A stretch of DNA of 64,000 bases from Kibdelosporangium banguiense (GTDB lineage Bacteria > Actinomycetota > Actinomycetes > Mycobacteriales > Pseudonocardiaceae), in the NCBI RefSeq assembly GCF_017876405.1, contig NZ_JAGINW010000001.1, positions 62,001 through 126,000 on the forward strand, given 5' to 3'. The position numbers and the translations under genes are program-made. Positions 10,049 to 18,625 of the stretch are shown one piece after another. Numbering within the stretch: the stretch's first letter is position 1; each line of letters begins with the position of its first letter. The notes below the pieces were generated by a model, which ran no database searches, was not told the DNA's origin, and saw only the letters and a list, made by a program, of their open reading frames with translations.

Positions 10049-10750
10049 GTGACCGGCAACGACCCTGGGCACGTCGACCGGCTGGCCGCCTTGCTACGGC
10101 CGGTGGAACTGCTCGACTTCGTGACCCATGTGTGCCGCTGGCTGCAGGAGGCGCACGAGGCCGCGGCCGAGCTGCAGCCGTTGCGCAAGAACAACCACCG
10201 GGGCAACTGGAACAACAACACCAGTTTCGGCACCGACCGGTACCAGTTCCTGCTGAACACGGCTCAGTCGCTGAACGTGGACATGCCGGGCCTGGAGGCG
10301 GACGCGGCCTTCCAGTCGGTACTGCTGAAGCTGGAGCGGGTCGGGATCTATCAGTTCAACGCACCGGCGGGCTTACACGGATCGCTGGGCGACAGCAGTG
10401 ATCTGCGGCGTGAGCTGCTGGCGCCAGGCGAGGATGGATCACTGTTCGGCCGTCGGGACGCGTGGCTGGACGGGCGGGAGTTACTGCTGTTGCCGTGGGC
10501 GGGCACGGAGGAGGGCGGGCTCACCGACGCCTGGACAGGCCAGGGCACCCTGGCCGACAACCACATCGTGTGGGAGTGGGTCGTGCGCCTGCAGGACATC
10601 GCCGAGGAGAGTCGTCCGACTCTGGCCGCGTCTGCGGCGGCTGTGTCGTTCCTGGCTGGGCCGACGTTGTTCGAGCAGCTTCCGCCGCCGATTCCGCTGC
10701 GCCCCAGGTCCGGGCAGCACGGCGCCGGAAGGCGCGGTTCGGCCGGCTGA
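10049..10750 (+). CDS. uncharacterised protein paired with an HTH-ImmA/IrrE gene
   Basis: The 233-aa soluble protein has no signal or membrane segment. The GTG at 10049 is preceded by AAGGAGG at ideal spacing, so the ATG at 10016 is rejected. I do not recognise the family. Visible features are a predicted helical N-terminus (VELLDFVTHVCRWLQEAHEAA), an Asn-rich stretch (NNHRGNWNNNTSFGTDRY), a Trp-rich central part and a Pro/Arg-rich low-complexity tail. About 100 bp downstream lies an XRE-ImmA/IrrE gene on the same strand, so the two may form a regulatory or toxin/antitoxin-like pair (inference). Confidence 0.75.
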   Translation: MTGNDPGHVDRLAALLRPVELLDFVTHVCRWLQEAHEAAAELQPLRKNNHRGNWNNNTSFGTDRYQFLLNTAQSLNVDMPGLEADAAFQSVLLKLERVGIYQFNAPAGLHGSLGDSSDLRRELLAPGEDGSLFGRRDAWLDGRELLLLPWAGTEEGGLTDAWTGQGTLADNHIVWEWVVRLQDIAEESRPTLAASAAAVSFLAGPTLFEQLPPPIPLRPRSGQHGAGRRGSAG

Positions 10751-10846
10751 CCGGATCTCCCCCGGGGGCGTGCCCCGGATTCGCGCGACTCTGCGTGCTG
10801 GACCACGATGTGATCCGGCCGGTACATGATCGACAGGAGCTCAACT

Positions 10847-11947
10847 GTGACTACGGATGCCTCCGCCGCCGCGCAGGCATTCGCCCCCGCCCGGCTGACC
10901 ATGGCACGCGAACTCGCGGGCCTGCGTAAGCGGGAGCTGGCCGAGGCGATCGACCGCACGGCCGCGGCGGTCTCGCAGTACGAGCTGGGGCAGTCACGGC
11001 CGAGCGCGGAGACGTTGACGCGGTGCGCACGCGTACTGGAGGTGCCGGTCTCGTTCTTCACGGTCGGCCGCCCTCAACTGCATCTGGACACGGCGCACGC
11101 ACATTTCCGGTCGCTGCGGAGCACCACGGCCGCCCAGCGTGAACAGGCGCTCGCGCACGTCGAACTGCTCTGGGAGGTCACCGAGCATCTCGACCAAGTG
11201 ATCGAGCTGCCCCCGGTGGAACTCGGCCTGCCGCTCGACATCCCGCACGGCGGTCCGGTCGACACTGCCCGGATGGTGCGAAAGGCGTGGAACATGCCGA
11301 CCGGGCCGGCCGTGCACCTGGTGCGCAACCTGGAAGCCCGCGGGATCGTGATCACGTACATCCCCGCGGTCGACAGCGAGACCATCGACGCGTTCTCGTC
11401 CGCGTTGCACGGCCGCCCGATGATCGCGTTGACGCACAAGGGAAACCCGATGCGGCAACGTTTCTCGGTCGCGCATGAGCTCGGCCATCTGCTGCTGCAC
11501 CCCGAGCCCGCGCCGGGCAATCCGGGCAACGAACGCGAAGCCAATGTGTTCGCGGCCGAATTCCTCATGCCGGCCAAGGAGATCCGCGACCAGCTGCCGT
11601 CCGCGGCGGACATTCCGGCACTCAAACAGCTCGCGGACAAGTACGGCGTCTCCACGTCCGCGTTGGCCTACCGAGGCAAAGACCTTGGCGCCTACAGCGA
11701 ATCCACGCTACGCCGGACCATCGCGACGCTGACCCGCCTCGGCTGGCGCACGCACGAACCCGTCCACTCTGGATACCCCGGCGAACAGCCCGAGTTGCTG
11801 CGGCTCGCGGTCGACCTCGCGGCCGCCAGTGGTCTACCGCTCCGGCGGCTCGCCGAAAGGCTCCACATAGGACTCCCCCGGCTGCGTGCCCTGATCGGAT
11901 CAGCCGACGCACGACCACGGTTGCGACTGATTCACGGTGCCGGATAG
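10847..11947 (+). CDS. XRE-family HTH regulator fused to ImmA/IrrE metallopeptidase
   Basis: The GTG at 10847 has AGGAGC about 7 bp upstream and is preferred to the ATG at 10826; the product is 366 aa. An N-terminal HTH_3 domain (LAGLRKRELAEAIDRTAAAVSQYELGQ) is followed by an ImmA/IrrE zinc protease domain with the active-site HELGH (RFSVAHELGHLLLHPE) and a downstream NEREANVFAAEFLMP metal-ligand segment. Such proteins cleave cognate repressors (ImmA, IrrE) or bind toxins. The upstream 233-aa protein may be its partner or substrate. Confidence 0.88.
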   Translation: MTTDASAAAQAFAPARLTMARELAGLRKRELAEAIDRTAAAVSQYELGQSRPSAETLTRCARVLEVPVSFFTVGRPQLHLDTAHAHFRSLRSTTAAQREQALAHVELLWEVTEHLDQVIELPPVELGLPLDIPHGGPVDTARMVRKAWNMPTGPAVHLVRNLEARGIVITYIPAVDSETIDAFSSALHGRPMIALTHKGNPMRQRFSVAHELGHLLLHPEPAPGNPGNEREANVFAAEFLMPAKEIRDQLPSAADIPALKQLADKYGVSTSALAYRGKDLGAYSESTLRRTIATLTRLGWRTHEPVHSGYPGEQPELLRLAVDLAAASGLPLRRLAERLHIGLPRLRALIGSADARPRLRLIHGAG

Positions 11948-12108
11948 TCGTTCCCGCTGCAACAACTTCGGCCGGACGCTTACGTTGAGCAGTCGTGATG
12001 ACCACCCAGATGGCGCAGTGGTCTAAACCTTCCCCGAGTTCGGCAAGAGTGTTAACGTTCCTCCCGGTTATCGGTTCAATGTCCCCTTCATCGGTACATG
12101 GAGCAACC

Positions 12109-12933
12109 GTGGACGTCAGGTACTCGACCAATCCGGCGGAAGCACGCGGCTACGACACTGCACAGCTGCGCCGGCACTACCTGGTCGAGAACGTGTTCGT
12201 CCCGGGCGAACTACGCCTGACCTACAGCCACGAGGACCGGGTCGTACTGGGTGGCGCCATGCCTGGCGCCGGACCGCTACGCCTGGAGCCGGATGACGCC
12301 CTGCGTACGGACCACTTCTGCGAACGTCGCGAGCTGGCGGCTTTCTGCGTCGGCGGTCGCGGAGCAGTGAACTGCGACGGTAACGCCTATCCGGTCGAAC
12401 GGGGAGACCTTGTTTACGTCGGGCGTGGCACGCGCGAAGTCAGCTTCCATAGCGACGACGGCAGCGCCCGGTTCTACCTCGCTTCCGCGCCGGCGCACCG
12501 GGAGTTGCCGACCACGCTGGTCAAAGCCGGTGACGTGACCCCGATCGAGCTCGGTGCCACCGAGTCGGCCAACGCGCGCACGATCCGGCGGTACATCGAC
12601 GGAACCCTCGTCCAGAGCTGTCAGCTGATGATGGGCTGGACCCAGCTCGCACCGGGAAGCGTGTGGAACACGATGCCCGCGCACACGCACTTACGCCGCA
12701 CCGAATGCTATTTCTACTTCGACCTCGACGAGGACGCGCGACTCGTGCACATCCTCGGTGAGCCGGACGAGACCCGGCATCTGATCGTGCGCAACGAGCA
12801 GGCCGTGATCTCGCCGGCCTGGTCTGTCCACTCCGGAGCGGCGACCGGCAGCTACTCGTTCATCTGGTTCATGGCCGGTGAGAACTACCGGTTCGACGAC
12901 ATGGACCACATCGCCATGGCGGACCTGAGATGA
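12109..12933 (+). CDS. kduI: 5-dehydro-4-deoxy-D-glucuronate isomerase
   Basis: KduI converts 5-keto-4-deoxyuronate to 2,5-diketo-3-deoxygluconate in pectin or glycosaminoglycan breakdown. From the GTG at 12109 (GGAG upstream) the protein is 274 aa and starts MDVRYSTNP, matching the family; the track start at 11995 adds unlikely residues. The cupin zinc-site region HTHLRRTECYFYF and the family terminus FDDMDHIAMADLR are present. Its ATGA overlap with kduD shows coupled translation. Confidence 0.95.
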   Translation: MDVRYSTNPAEARGYDTAQLRRHYLVENVFVPGELRLTYSHEDRVVLGGAMPGAGPLRLEPDDALRTDHFCERRELAAFCVGGRGAVNCDGNAYPVERGDLVYVGRGTREVSFHSDDGSARFYLASAPAHRELPTTLVKAGDVTPIELGATESANARTIRRYIDGTLVQSCQLMMGWTQLAPGSVWNTMPAHTHLRRTECYFYFDLDEDARLVHILGEPDETRHLIVRNEQAVISPAWSVHSGAATGSYSFIWFMAGENYRFDDMDHIAMADLR

Positions 12934-13694
12934 GGTACCTCAGCGAACTCTTCTCACTGGAAGGCCGCACAGCACTGGTGACCGGCGCACGAACCGGCCT
13001 GGGCCGGGCAGTCGCCGTCGGTCTGGCGGGTGCCGGCGCTGATGTCGTCCTGCTTGGCCACGGTGGCGATTTCGGTCCCGTGCAGGAGGAGATCCGGCAG
13101 CACGGCCGGGCCGCGCATGTGGTCAAAGTGGACCTCTCGGCTGCGCAAGAAGTCGCCGCACAGGCCGAGGACATCCTGCGCACACACCAGATCGACATCC
13201 TGGTCAACAACGCGGGAATCATCCGGCGATCGGACGCGCACGAGCACTCCTTCGCGGACTGGCGTGCGGTCATGTCGGTCAACCTGGACTCGATGTTCGA
13301 ACTCACCAAGACGATTGCCGGCCCGATGCTCCGGCGCCGGACCGGCAAGATCATCAACATTGCCTCGCTGCTCAGTTTCCAGGGCGGCATCAGGGTGGCC
13401 GCGTACACCGCGAGCAAACACGCGGTGGCCGGGCTGACCAGGACGCTGTCCAACGAATGGGCGCCAGGCAATGTGCAGGTCAACGCGATAGCCCCAGGCT
13501 ATTTCGCGACGGACAACACCGCGGCGCTGCGCGCGGATGAGAAGCGCTACGCCGAGATCCTCGGACGCATCCCGGCTGGCCGCTGGGGCTCGCCCGGCGA
13601 TCTCGCCGGCGCGGCGGTGTTCCTGGCCAGTTCGGCCTCTGACTACGTAACCGGACATGTATTGGCGGTGGATGGTGGCTGGCTCGCTCGCTGA
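12930..13694 (+). CDS. kduD: 2-dehydro-3-deoxy-D-gluconate 5-dehydrogenase (SDR)
   Basis: The 254-aa classical short-chain dehydrogenase has TGARTGLGRA as the NAD(P)-binding TGxxxGxG, NNAGI, catalytic Ser in NIASLLS and YxxxK in YTASKHA. KduD interconverts 2,5-diketo-3-deoxygluconate and KDG, the step after KduI. Assignment rests on SDR motifs plus overlap with kduI. KDG kinase and aldolase are not in the window. Confidence 0.93.
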   Translation: MRYLSELFSLEGRTALVTGARTGLGRAVAVGLAGAGADVVLLGHGGDFGPVQEEIRQHGRAAHVVKVDLSAAQEVAAQAEDILRTHQIDILVNNAGIIRRSDAHEHSFADWRAVMSVNLDSMFELTKTIAGPMLRRRTGKIINIASLLSFQGGIRVAAYTASKHAVAGLTRTLSNEWAPGNVQVNAIAPGYFATDNTAALRADEKRYAEILGRIPAGRWGSPGDLAGAAVFLASSASDYVTGHVLAVDGGWLAR

Positions 13695-13713
13695 GAACAC
13701 ATACCGGGACGTT

Positions 13714-14520
13714 GTGCCCATCAACGGGGCAACGGTCAACGGCACACGCAAGGAGATGCCCGGCAGAAAGCCGCAGACCGGCACGCTGGAACGTGGCCTG
13801 GCAGTGCTCGAACACGTCGGCATGCGGCAGGAGATCTCGACCAACGCCATCGCCACCCAGTTAGGACTGTCGCGCAGCGCGGTCTACCGGATCGTGCACA
13901 CCCTCAAGGAACTCGACTACCTCGAGGCCGACCACGTGACCGGCCGTGTCCGGCTGGGCGCACGCCTGGTCGAACTCGGCGTGCAGGCCATGTCGTCGAC
14001 CGACTTGCACAAAGCCTCACCGCAGTTCCTCTCCGGCCTGGCCACCCGCACCGGCGAAACGATTTTTCTCGCCGTACCGGACGGCGACGCAATGGTCTAC
14101 GTCGGCAAAGACCGCGGCGCGAACGCGGTGACGCTGCATTGCCAACTCGGAACCCGACGCCCACAACACGCGTCCTCCCTCGGCAAAGCATGGCTCGCCG
14201 CCCTCACCCCGGCCGAACGCGTCGAACGCGTCACCCGGATGCGACTCGACCGCCTGACACCCAACACAATCGTCGACCGATCCCACCTGCTCGAAGAACT
14301 GGACCGAATCAGCAAACGCGGCTGGGCCGTCGACAACATCGAGAACGAACCAGACGTCGGCTGCGTCGCCGCCGCGGTCCGCGACCGCACAGGCCAACCA
14401 GTCGCCGCCATCAGCATCGCCGGCCCAGCCGGCCGAGTCCTGCTGCGAACCGACGAACTGGGCACCCTGGTCGCCGACGCAGCGTCCACCCTGTCCCGCC
14501 GACTCGGCCACCTGCCTTAG
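13714..14520 (+). CDS. IclR-family transcriptional regulator of the kdu genes
   Basis: The protein has an N-terminal winged helix (TLERGLAVLEHV, ISTNAIATQLGLSRSAVYRIVHTL) and a C-terminal IclR effector domain (AMVYVGKDRG, SSLGKAWLAALTP, NIENEPDVGCVAAAVRD). KdgR-type IclR proteins sense KDG and repress hexuronate genes, so self-operon control is likely. The start is uncertain: GTG 13714 (268 aa) or ATG 13756 (254 aa), the latter with AAGGAG directly abutting it. It begins 20 bp after kduD. Confidence 0.88.
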   Translation: MPINGATVNGTRKEMPGRKPQTGTLERGLAVLEHVGMRQEISTNAIATQLGLSRSAVYRIVHTLKELDYLEADHVTGRVRLGARLVELGVQAMSSTDLHKASPQFLSGLATRTGETIFLAVPDGDAMVYVGKDRGANAVTLHCQLGTRRPQHASSLGKAWLAALTPAERVERVTRMRLDRLTPNTIVDRSHLLEELDRISKRGWAVDNIENEPDVGCVAAAVRDRTGQPVAAISIAGPAGRVLLRTDELGTLVADAASTLSRRLGHLP

Positions 14521-14860
14521 CCACACCCGCCGAGATTCCCACCCGCGCTCGTCAACCTCCGCCCCGAGCGGACGCACCCCCGCCCCAAGGCGCCGCCGCA
14601 AACCCCAGCGCCCATCAACCACCCCAACAACCCGCGCCACCCACCCCAAAACCCTTTTCTCCCACCCCTTCCCAAAAATGACAGCCCCCACCCTCCCTAA
14701 GGGGGAGGGGGCTCCCCGGCTTCAATTCTAGTTGGGGGGAAAGGGGTTTGGGGCGGATTTGGGGGGTGGGACGGTGCGAGTGGGCCGTTCGGTCGGGGTT
14801 CACTCCGATGGGTTATGGGTGTCCATTGTGTAGGGACCTTCATCGACGAAGGGGTTTGCC
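14521..14860. other. 340-bp intergenic region with C-tracts, then G-tracts
   Basis: No gene is supported here. The left part is C/A-rich (CCCCAAAACCC type) and the right part carries complementary G/T-rich blocks (GGGGTTTGGGG type at about 14730-14765), so the region can fold into a long imperfect hairpin. It separates the kdu-IclR transcript from the lactate permease. The last 60 bp presumably hold the permease promoter; GAAGGGG at 14848-14854 is its likely ribosome binding site. Confidence 0.6.
14683..14713 (+). terminator. stem-loop terminator candidate after the IclR gene
   Basis: AGCCCCC...CTCCC, a TAA loop and GGGGGAGGGGGCT form an imperfect but very GC-rich hairpin about 160 bp after the IclR stop. 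There is no clear U-tract. It lies inside a larger complementary C-tract/G-tract region and may act in either direction. Confidence 0.5.
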
Positions 14861-16543
14861 GTGATCCAGGATTATCAGCCTGCGGGTCCGCTGTGGCTGT
14901 CGGCGATTGTGGCCGCGCTACCGGTCATTGTGCTGCTTGTGGTTCTGGGGGTGGCGCGCCGTTCGGCGCATCTGTCGGCGGCGCTGGCGCTGGCGACGGC
15001 CTTGCTGGTGGCGATCTTTGTTTATCCTATGCCGGTGGGGCTGGCGTTCGACGCGGCGGCCATGGGGATCGCGTTCGGGGTGTGGAACGTCATCTGGATC
15101 GCTTTCCACGCGGTCTATTTTCACAATGTCACTGTCGCGACCGGACGGTTCGACACTGTCAAGAGTGTGCTGGCCGGGTTCAGTCCGGATCGCAGGCTGC
15201 AGGCTTTGCTGATCGCGTTCGCGTTCGGGGCGTTGCTGGAGGGGATCGCGGGCGGCGGGGCTCCGGTGGCCATCACCGGGGCCATGCTGTTCGCGCTGGG
15301 TTTTCCGCCGGTCAAGGCTGTTGTGCTGGCGTTGCTGGCCAACACTGCTCCGGTCGCGTTCGGCGGGCTGGGCAATCCACTGATCATTCTCGGCCGGCTG
15401 ACCGGGCCGATGCTGGGCATCAGCCAGGAGGAGGCCACGAATCTGTTCTCCGCCATGGTCGGGCGGCAGCTTCCGTTGCTGGCACTGATCATTCCGGGGT
15501 TCCTGGTGGTGGTGCTGGCCGGGTGGAAGAAGATGACGCAGGTGTTGCCCGCCGTGCTCACCGCGGGGCTTTCCTTTGCTGTGGTCCAGTTCCTGGTGTC
15601 CAACTATGTCAGCCCGAGTCTGGTGGACGTGCTCGCCGCGCTCGCCGCGATGGTCGCGCTCTGGGTGCTGACGAGGTTCTGGCAGCCGAAACAGCTCTGG
15701 GGTTTCGACGGCGAGACCGTCCGGAAGGCGGAAGGAGTCGGCACCACGGCCAGGCCTCATGGCGCGCTTTACGGCTGGGCGCCGTACATCATTCTCATCG
15801 TGGTCATCCTGCTGTCGCGGATCGGCACGATCTGGAAGTCCATGCCGTCGGGCTTGAACCTCACGGCCGCGCTGCAGAAGCCCAACATCATGTTCACGTG
15901 GCCGGGCCTGCACAACCAGGTCATCCAGACGCCACCCATCACCACGAAGAACCAGCCGTATCCGGCGTCGTTCACGATCGACTGGCTGTACTCCGCGGGC
16001 AGCATGGCGTTGATCGCCGCGATCATCGCGGGCCTGACCATGGGCGCGGGTGTGAAGAAGCTGGCCCAGGTCTATCTGCGGACGATCGTGCAGATGCGGT
16101 GGGCGCTGGCCACGATCATGATGATCCTCGGCATCGCGTTCGTGATGAACTACTCCGGCGCCACGCAGACGCTGGGGCTCGCGCTGGCCACGACCGGTGT
16201 GCTGTTCCCGTTGTTCTCCGCGTACATCGGCTGGCTCGGGGTGTTCCTGACCGGGTCGGACGCGTCGACCAACAGCCTGTTCGGGCCGATGCAGGTGATC
16301 TCGGCGCAGCAGCTGGGTGTCGATCCGACGCTGGCCGGCGCCACGAACACGTCCGGCGGCGTGATGGGCAAGATGATCTCGCCGCAGAACCTGTCGATCG
16401 GGGCCACCGCGATCGACAGGTCCGGCGAGGAGTCCACGCTGCTGCGGCAGACATTCCTGTGGTCGCTGGTGCTGACCGCCGTGGTCGGGGTGATCTCCCT
16501 GCTCCAGGCCGAAGTCCTGACCTGGATGATCCCGACGCGGTGA
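14861..16543 (+). CDS. lldP: L-lactate permease (LctP family)
   Basis: The 560-aa polytopic membrane protein matches LctP throughout: FHNVTVATGRFD, the conserved ALLEGIAGGGAPVAITGAML loop, NTAPVAFGG, and a late GSDASTNSLFG/NTSGGVMGKMISPQ region. Family members import L-lactate, D-lactate or glycolate with protons. The GTG start at 14861 has GAAGGGG upstream. No lactate dehydrogenase gene is nearby. The following FtsX-like gene starts 20 bp downstream and may be co-transcribed. Confidence 0.94.
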   Translation: MIQDYQPAGPLWLSAIVAALPVIVLLVVLGVARRSAHLSAALALATALLVAIFVYPMPVGLAFDAAAMGIAFGVWNVIWIAFHAVYFHNVTVATGRFDTVKSVLAGFSPDRRLQALLIAFAFGALLEGIAGGGAPVAITGAMLFALGFPPVKAVVLALLANTAPVAFGGLGNPLIILGRLTGPMLGISQEEATNLFSAMVGRQLPLLALIIPGFLVVVLAGWKKMTQVLPAVLTAGLSFAVVQFLVSNYVSPSLVDVLAALAAMVALWVLTRFWQPKQLWGFDGETVRKAEGVGTTARPHGALYGWAPYIILIVVILLSRIGTIWKSMPSGLNLTAALQKPNIMFTWPGLHNQVIQTPPITTKNQPYPASFTIDWLYSAGSMALIAAIIAGLTMGAGVKKLAQVYLRTIVQMRWALATIMMILGIAFVMNYSGATQTLGLALATTGVLFPLFSAYIGWLGVFLTGSDASTNSLFGPMQVISAQQLGVDPTLAGATNTSGGVMGKMISPQNLSIGATAIDRSGEESTLLRQTFLWSLVLTAVVGVISLLQAEVLTWMIPTR

Positions 16544-16562
16544 AACTGGATACCGTCGAGGT

Positions 16563-17054
16563 GTGAAACCTCGCCTGCTGCTCACGGTGATCGCCGTCGC
16601 CGCGCTGGTCATCGCGGGTGCGGCGGTGATCGTCCTGGCTGCCAACCAGCCGCCGCAAAGACCCCTGACCCAGTACGACTCGAGCTATCCCAAGGACTCC
16701 ATGAGCGGGCCGGAATGCCCGAACATCGTGACGATGTACTTCAAGACCGACGAGGCCATGACACGGGCGGCCTCGCGCGTGGAGGGTGACGGGCGGTTCT
16801 ACAACACCGTGCAGGAGACCAAGGCCCAAGGCTACGAGCGGTTCAAAAAGATCTTCAAAGATCAGCCTGAGCTGGTCGCGCTCGCCAAGCCGGAGACACT
16901 CCCGGCATCGATCATGTTCTCGGTGGACGGGTCGCTCAGCCGCAGCGCGGTGCTCTCTGAGCTGAGGAGCACCTACGCGTCCGCTGACGTGCCGGATCCG
17001 TGCGAGTTCGCCAGCCGAGTGCCCCGACCTACCGCTACGAGGCCGACGCGGTGA
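16563..17054 (+). CDS. membrane-anchored protein with FtsX extracellular-like domain
   Basis: The 163-aa protein has a single N-terminal membrane anchor (LLTVIAVAALVIAGAAVIVLA type) followed by a domain resembling the FtsX extracellular loop: VTMYFKTDEAM, a QAYxxFK-like GYERFKKIFKDQPELV and LPASIMFSV. True FtsX is about 300 aa with four membrane segments and pairs with FtsE; neither the other segments nor ftsE is present. It may interact with a cell-wall hydrolase such as an RipC-type partner, but this is inference. Its 3' end overlaps the convergent monooxygenase by 20 bp. Confidence 0.75.
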   Translation: MKPRLLLTVIAVAALVIAGAAVIVLAANQPPQRPLTQYDSSYPKDSMSGPECPNIVTMYFKTDEAMTRAASRVEGDGRFYNTVQETKAQGYERFKKIFKDQPELVALAKPETLPASIMFSVDGSLSRSAVLSELRSTYASADVPDPCEFASRVPRPTATRPTR

Positions 17055-18543
17055 CCGACTTCAAAGCGCCGGGCAGGTCTCCAGTCGCGTCCGGGGTCCG
17101 CCACGCCACGAAGAAGTCCGGCCGGACCAGCACCGCGCCGGACTCGGTGATGCCGTAGGCCTTGGCCCACTCAGGGCCGTCCAGCAGATGAGCGGTCAGG
17201 CCCAACGCCGAAGCCTCGTCGACCCAGTGCTGCGCGCCGGTCAGGACCACGAAGCCACGGCCGAACAGTTCGATCGTGGAGACTTCACGGCCGTCGACTC
17301 GCACGAGCACGTGCGGCGCCCGGGATCCAGGCCTGCCGGTGGGCTCAGGTTCCAAGAGCGCCCGGTCGTCTCCCGGCTCCAGGACGACGGCGTCGCTGAG
17401 ATGCCGGTAGCCGAAGAAGGGCATGGAGAACGGCTCCACCAGCGGTGTGAGCGCGGCGTCGGCGAGATCCGGGCGCATCCGCTGGACGAAGAAGGTGTAC
17501 TGCTGCTCGGCGATGAACTCCGAATAAGGCCGTCGTTCAGGCGTGTGACTGTCCAGCAACGCGGGACCGGCCTCGCCTTTCACCACCATCGCCAGCTTCC
17601 ACGCCAGGTAGAAGCCGTCGAGGATCGCGGTGTTCCCGCCGAACGCCCCGGTCGGCGGCATCACGCGCACGGCGTCACCGACGAGATGCACACGGCCTGA
17701 GCTGAACGTGTCGGCGACCCAGTGCTTGGTGTCGGTGCTGGTGCCTGTCTGCAGCAGCGTCACCGCGAGGTCCGGGATGCCCGCCGCGATCCGGACCAGC
17801 TCGATCCAGCGCTCGTCGGAGTACTCGCCGAGGCCCACCCCGATCGCGTACCGGCTGGGTTCGTCCGTGCTCACGAGCGCGCCACTGCCACCGGGTAGCT
17901 CGGGATTCTGCAGGTATACCAAGGCATTGGGCGGCAGCACGGCCGACAGGTCGGCTTCGAAGATCGCGCCTGAGCCGGTGCCGAGCACGCCTCGGCCGGC
18001 CTGACCAATGCCCAGCGCCTCGCGGATCGGGCTTCGATGACCGTCCGCTCCGACGAGGTAGTCGGCACGGACGGTCTCCCTCTCCCCCGTGGCCAGGTCG
18101 TGCAGCACGGCTGTGACGCCGTCGGCATCCTGCGTGAACGACTCGAGTTCGGTCGAGAACCTGATCCGCGCACCGAGTTCACGGGCCCGCTCGGCCAGGA
18201 TCGGCTCGACCCGTTCCTGGCTGGCATTGGCCCAGCCCGCGGTGGAGAACGCCGTCAGATCCGGCCCGGCGTCGTCCACCAGGATCTCGTTGAACACCGG
18301 GCCCGCGGCACTGCGCGCGATCACGATCCGGAACTGGAAATCCGGTGGCGAGGCCGCCAGCACGCGCCGATCGACACCGGCCAGCCGTAAGGCCTCCATG
18401 GTGTGCGGGAACTGGCCGCGGGCCTTCGGATGCAACGACGTGGTGGCGTGCCGTTCGACGACCAGCGACGGCACGCCGTGCAGGCCGAGGAACATCGCCG
18501 TGGACAGCCCGGACAGACCCGCGCCGGCAATCAGGACTCGCAT
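17035..18543 (-). CDS. FAD-dependent aromatic monooxygenase (PHBH/polyketide hydroxylase class)
   Basis: Starting at ATG 18543 (MRVLIAGAGLSGLS) the protein is 502 aa; the ORF extends further upstream only into the operator region. It has the GxGxxG FAD motif, a DG motif LVGADGHRS near 155 and the GD motif LVGDAVRVMPPTGAFGGN near 285, plus a C-terminal thioredoxin-like extension. Such enzymes hydroxylate phenols or polyketides, and some inactivate antibiotics. It is divergent from a TetR gene and three shared operators, so it is likely induced by a ligand of that regulator. Confidence 0.9.
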   Translation of the reverse strand: MRVLIAGAGLSGLSTAMFLGLHGVPSLVVERHATTSLHPKARGQFPHTMEALRLAGVDRRVLAASPPDFQFRIVIARSAAGPVFNEILVDDAGPDLTAFSTAGWANASQERVEPILAERARELGARIRFSTELESFTQDADGVTAVLHDLATGERETVRADYLVGADGHRSPIREALGIGQAGRGVLGTGSGAIFEADLSAVLPPNALVYLQNPELPGGSGALVSTDEPSRYAIGVGLGEYSDERWIELVRIAAGIPDLAVTLLQTGTSTDTKHWVADTFSSGRVHLVGDAVRVMPPTGAFGGNTAILDGFYLAWKLAMVVKGEAGPALLDSHTPERRPYSEFIAEQQYTFFVQRMRPDLADAALTPLVEPFSMPFFGYRHLSDAVVLEPGDDRALLEPEPTGRPGSRAPHVLVRVDGREVSTIELFGRGFVVLTGAQHWVDEASALGLTAHLLDGPEWAKAYGITESGAVLVRPDFFVAWRTPDATGDLPGALKSVTASAS

Positions 18544-18557
18544 GAGGACTCCGTTTC

Positions 18558-18607
18558 GAACGGTGTTCGTATTGACGAACACCGTTCTACTTACGAACGG
18601 TGTTCGT
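18558..18607. promoter_or_regulatory. triple TetR-type operator
   Basis: Three copies of the palindromic core GAACGGTGTTC (or its complement) lie at 18558-18568, 18577-18587 and 18595-18605, about 18-19 bp apart. The first two form a perfect 13-bp inverted repeat, GAACGGTGTTCGT at 18558-18570 and ACGAACACCGTTC at 18575-18587. They fill the 80-bp gap between the monooxygenase and the TetR gene, so one set of sites can repress both. Confidence 0.85.
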
Positions 18608-18625
18608 GTCAAGTAGAGTGCTCCC

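Noticed and set aside
16563..17054. Calling the lldP-downstream gene true FtsX
   Set aside because: Only one membrane segment, 163 aa instead of about 300, and no adjacent ftsE.
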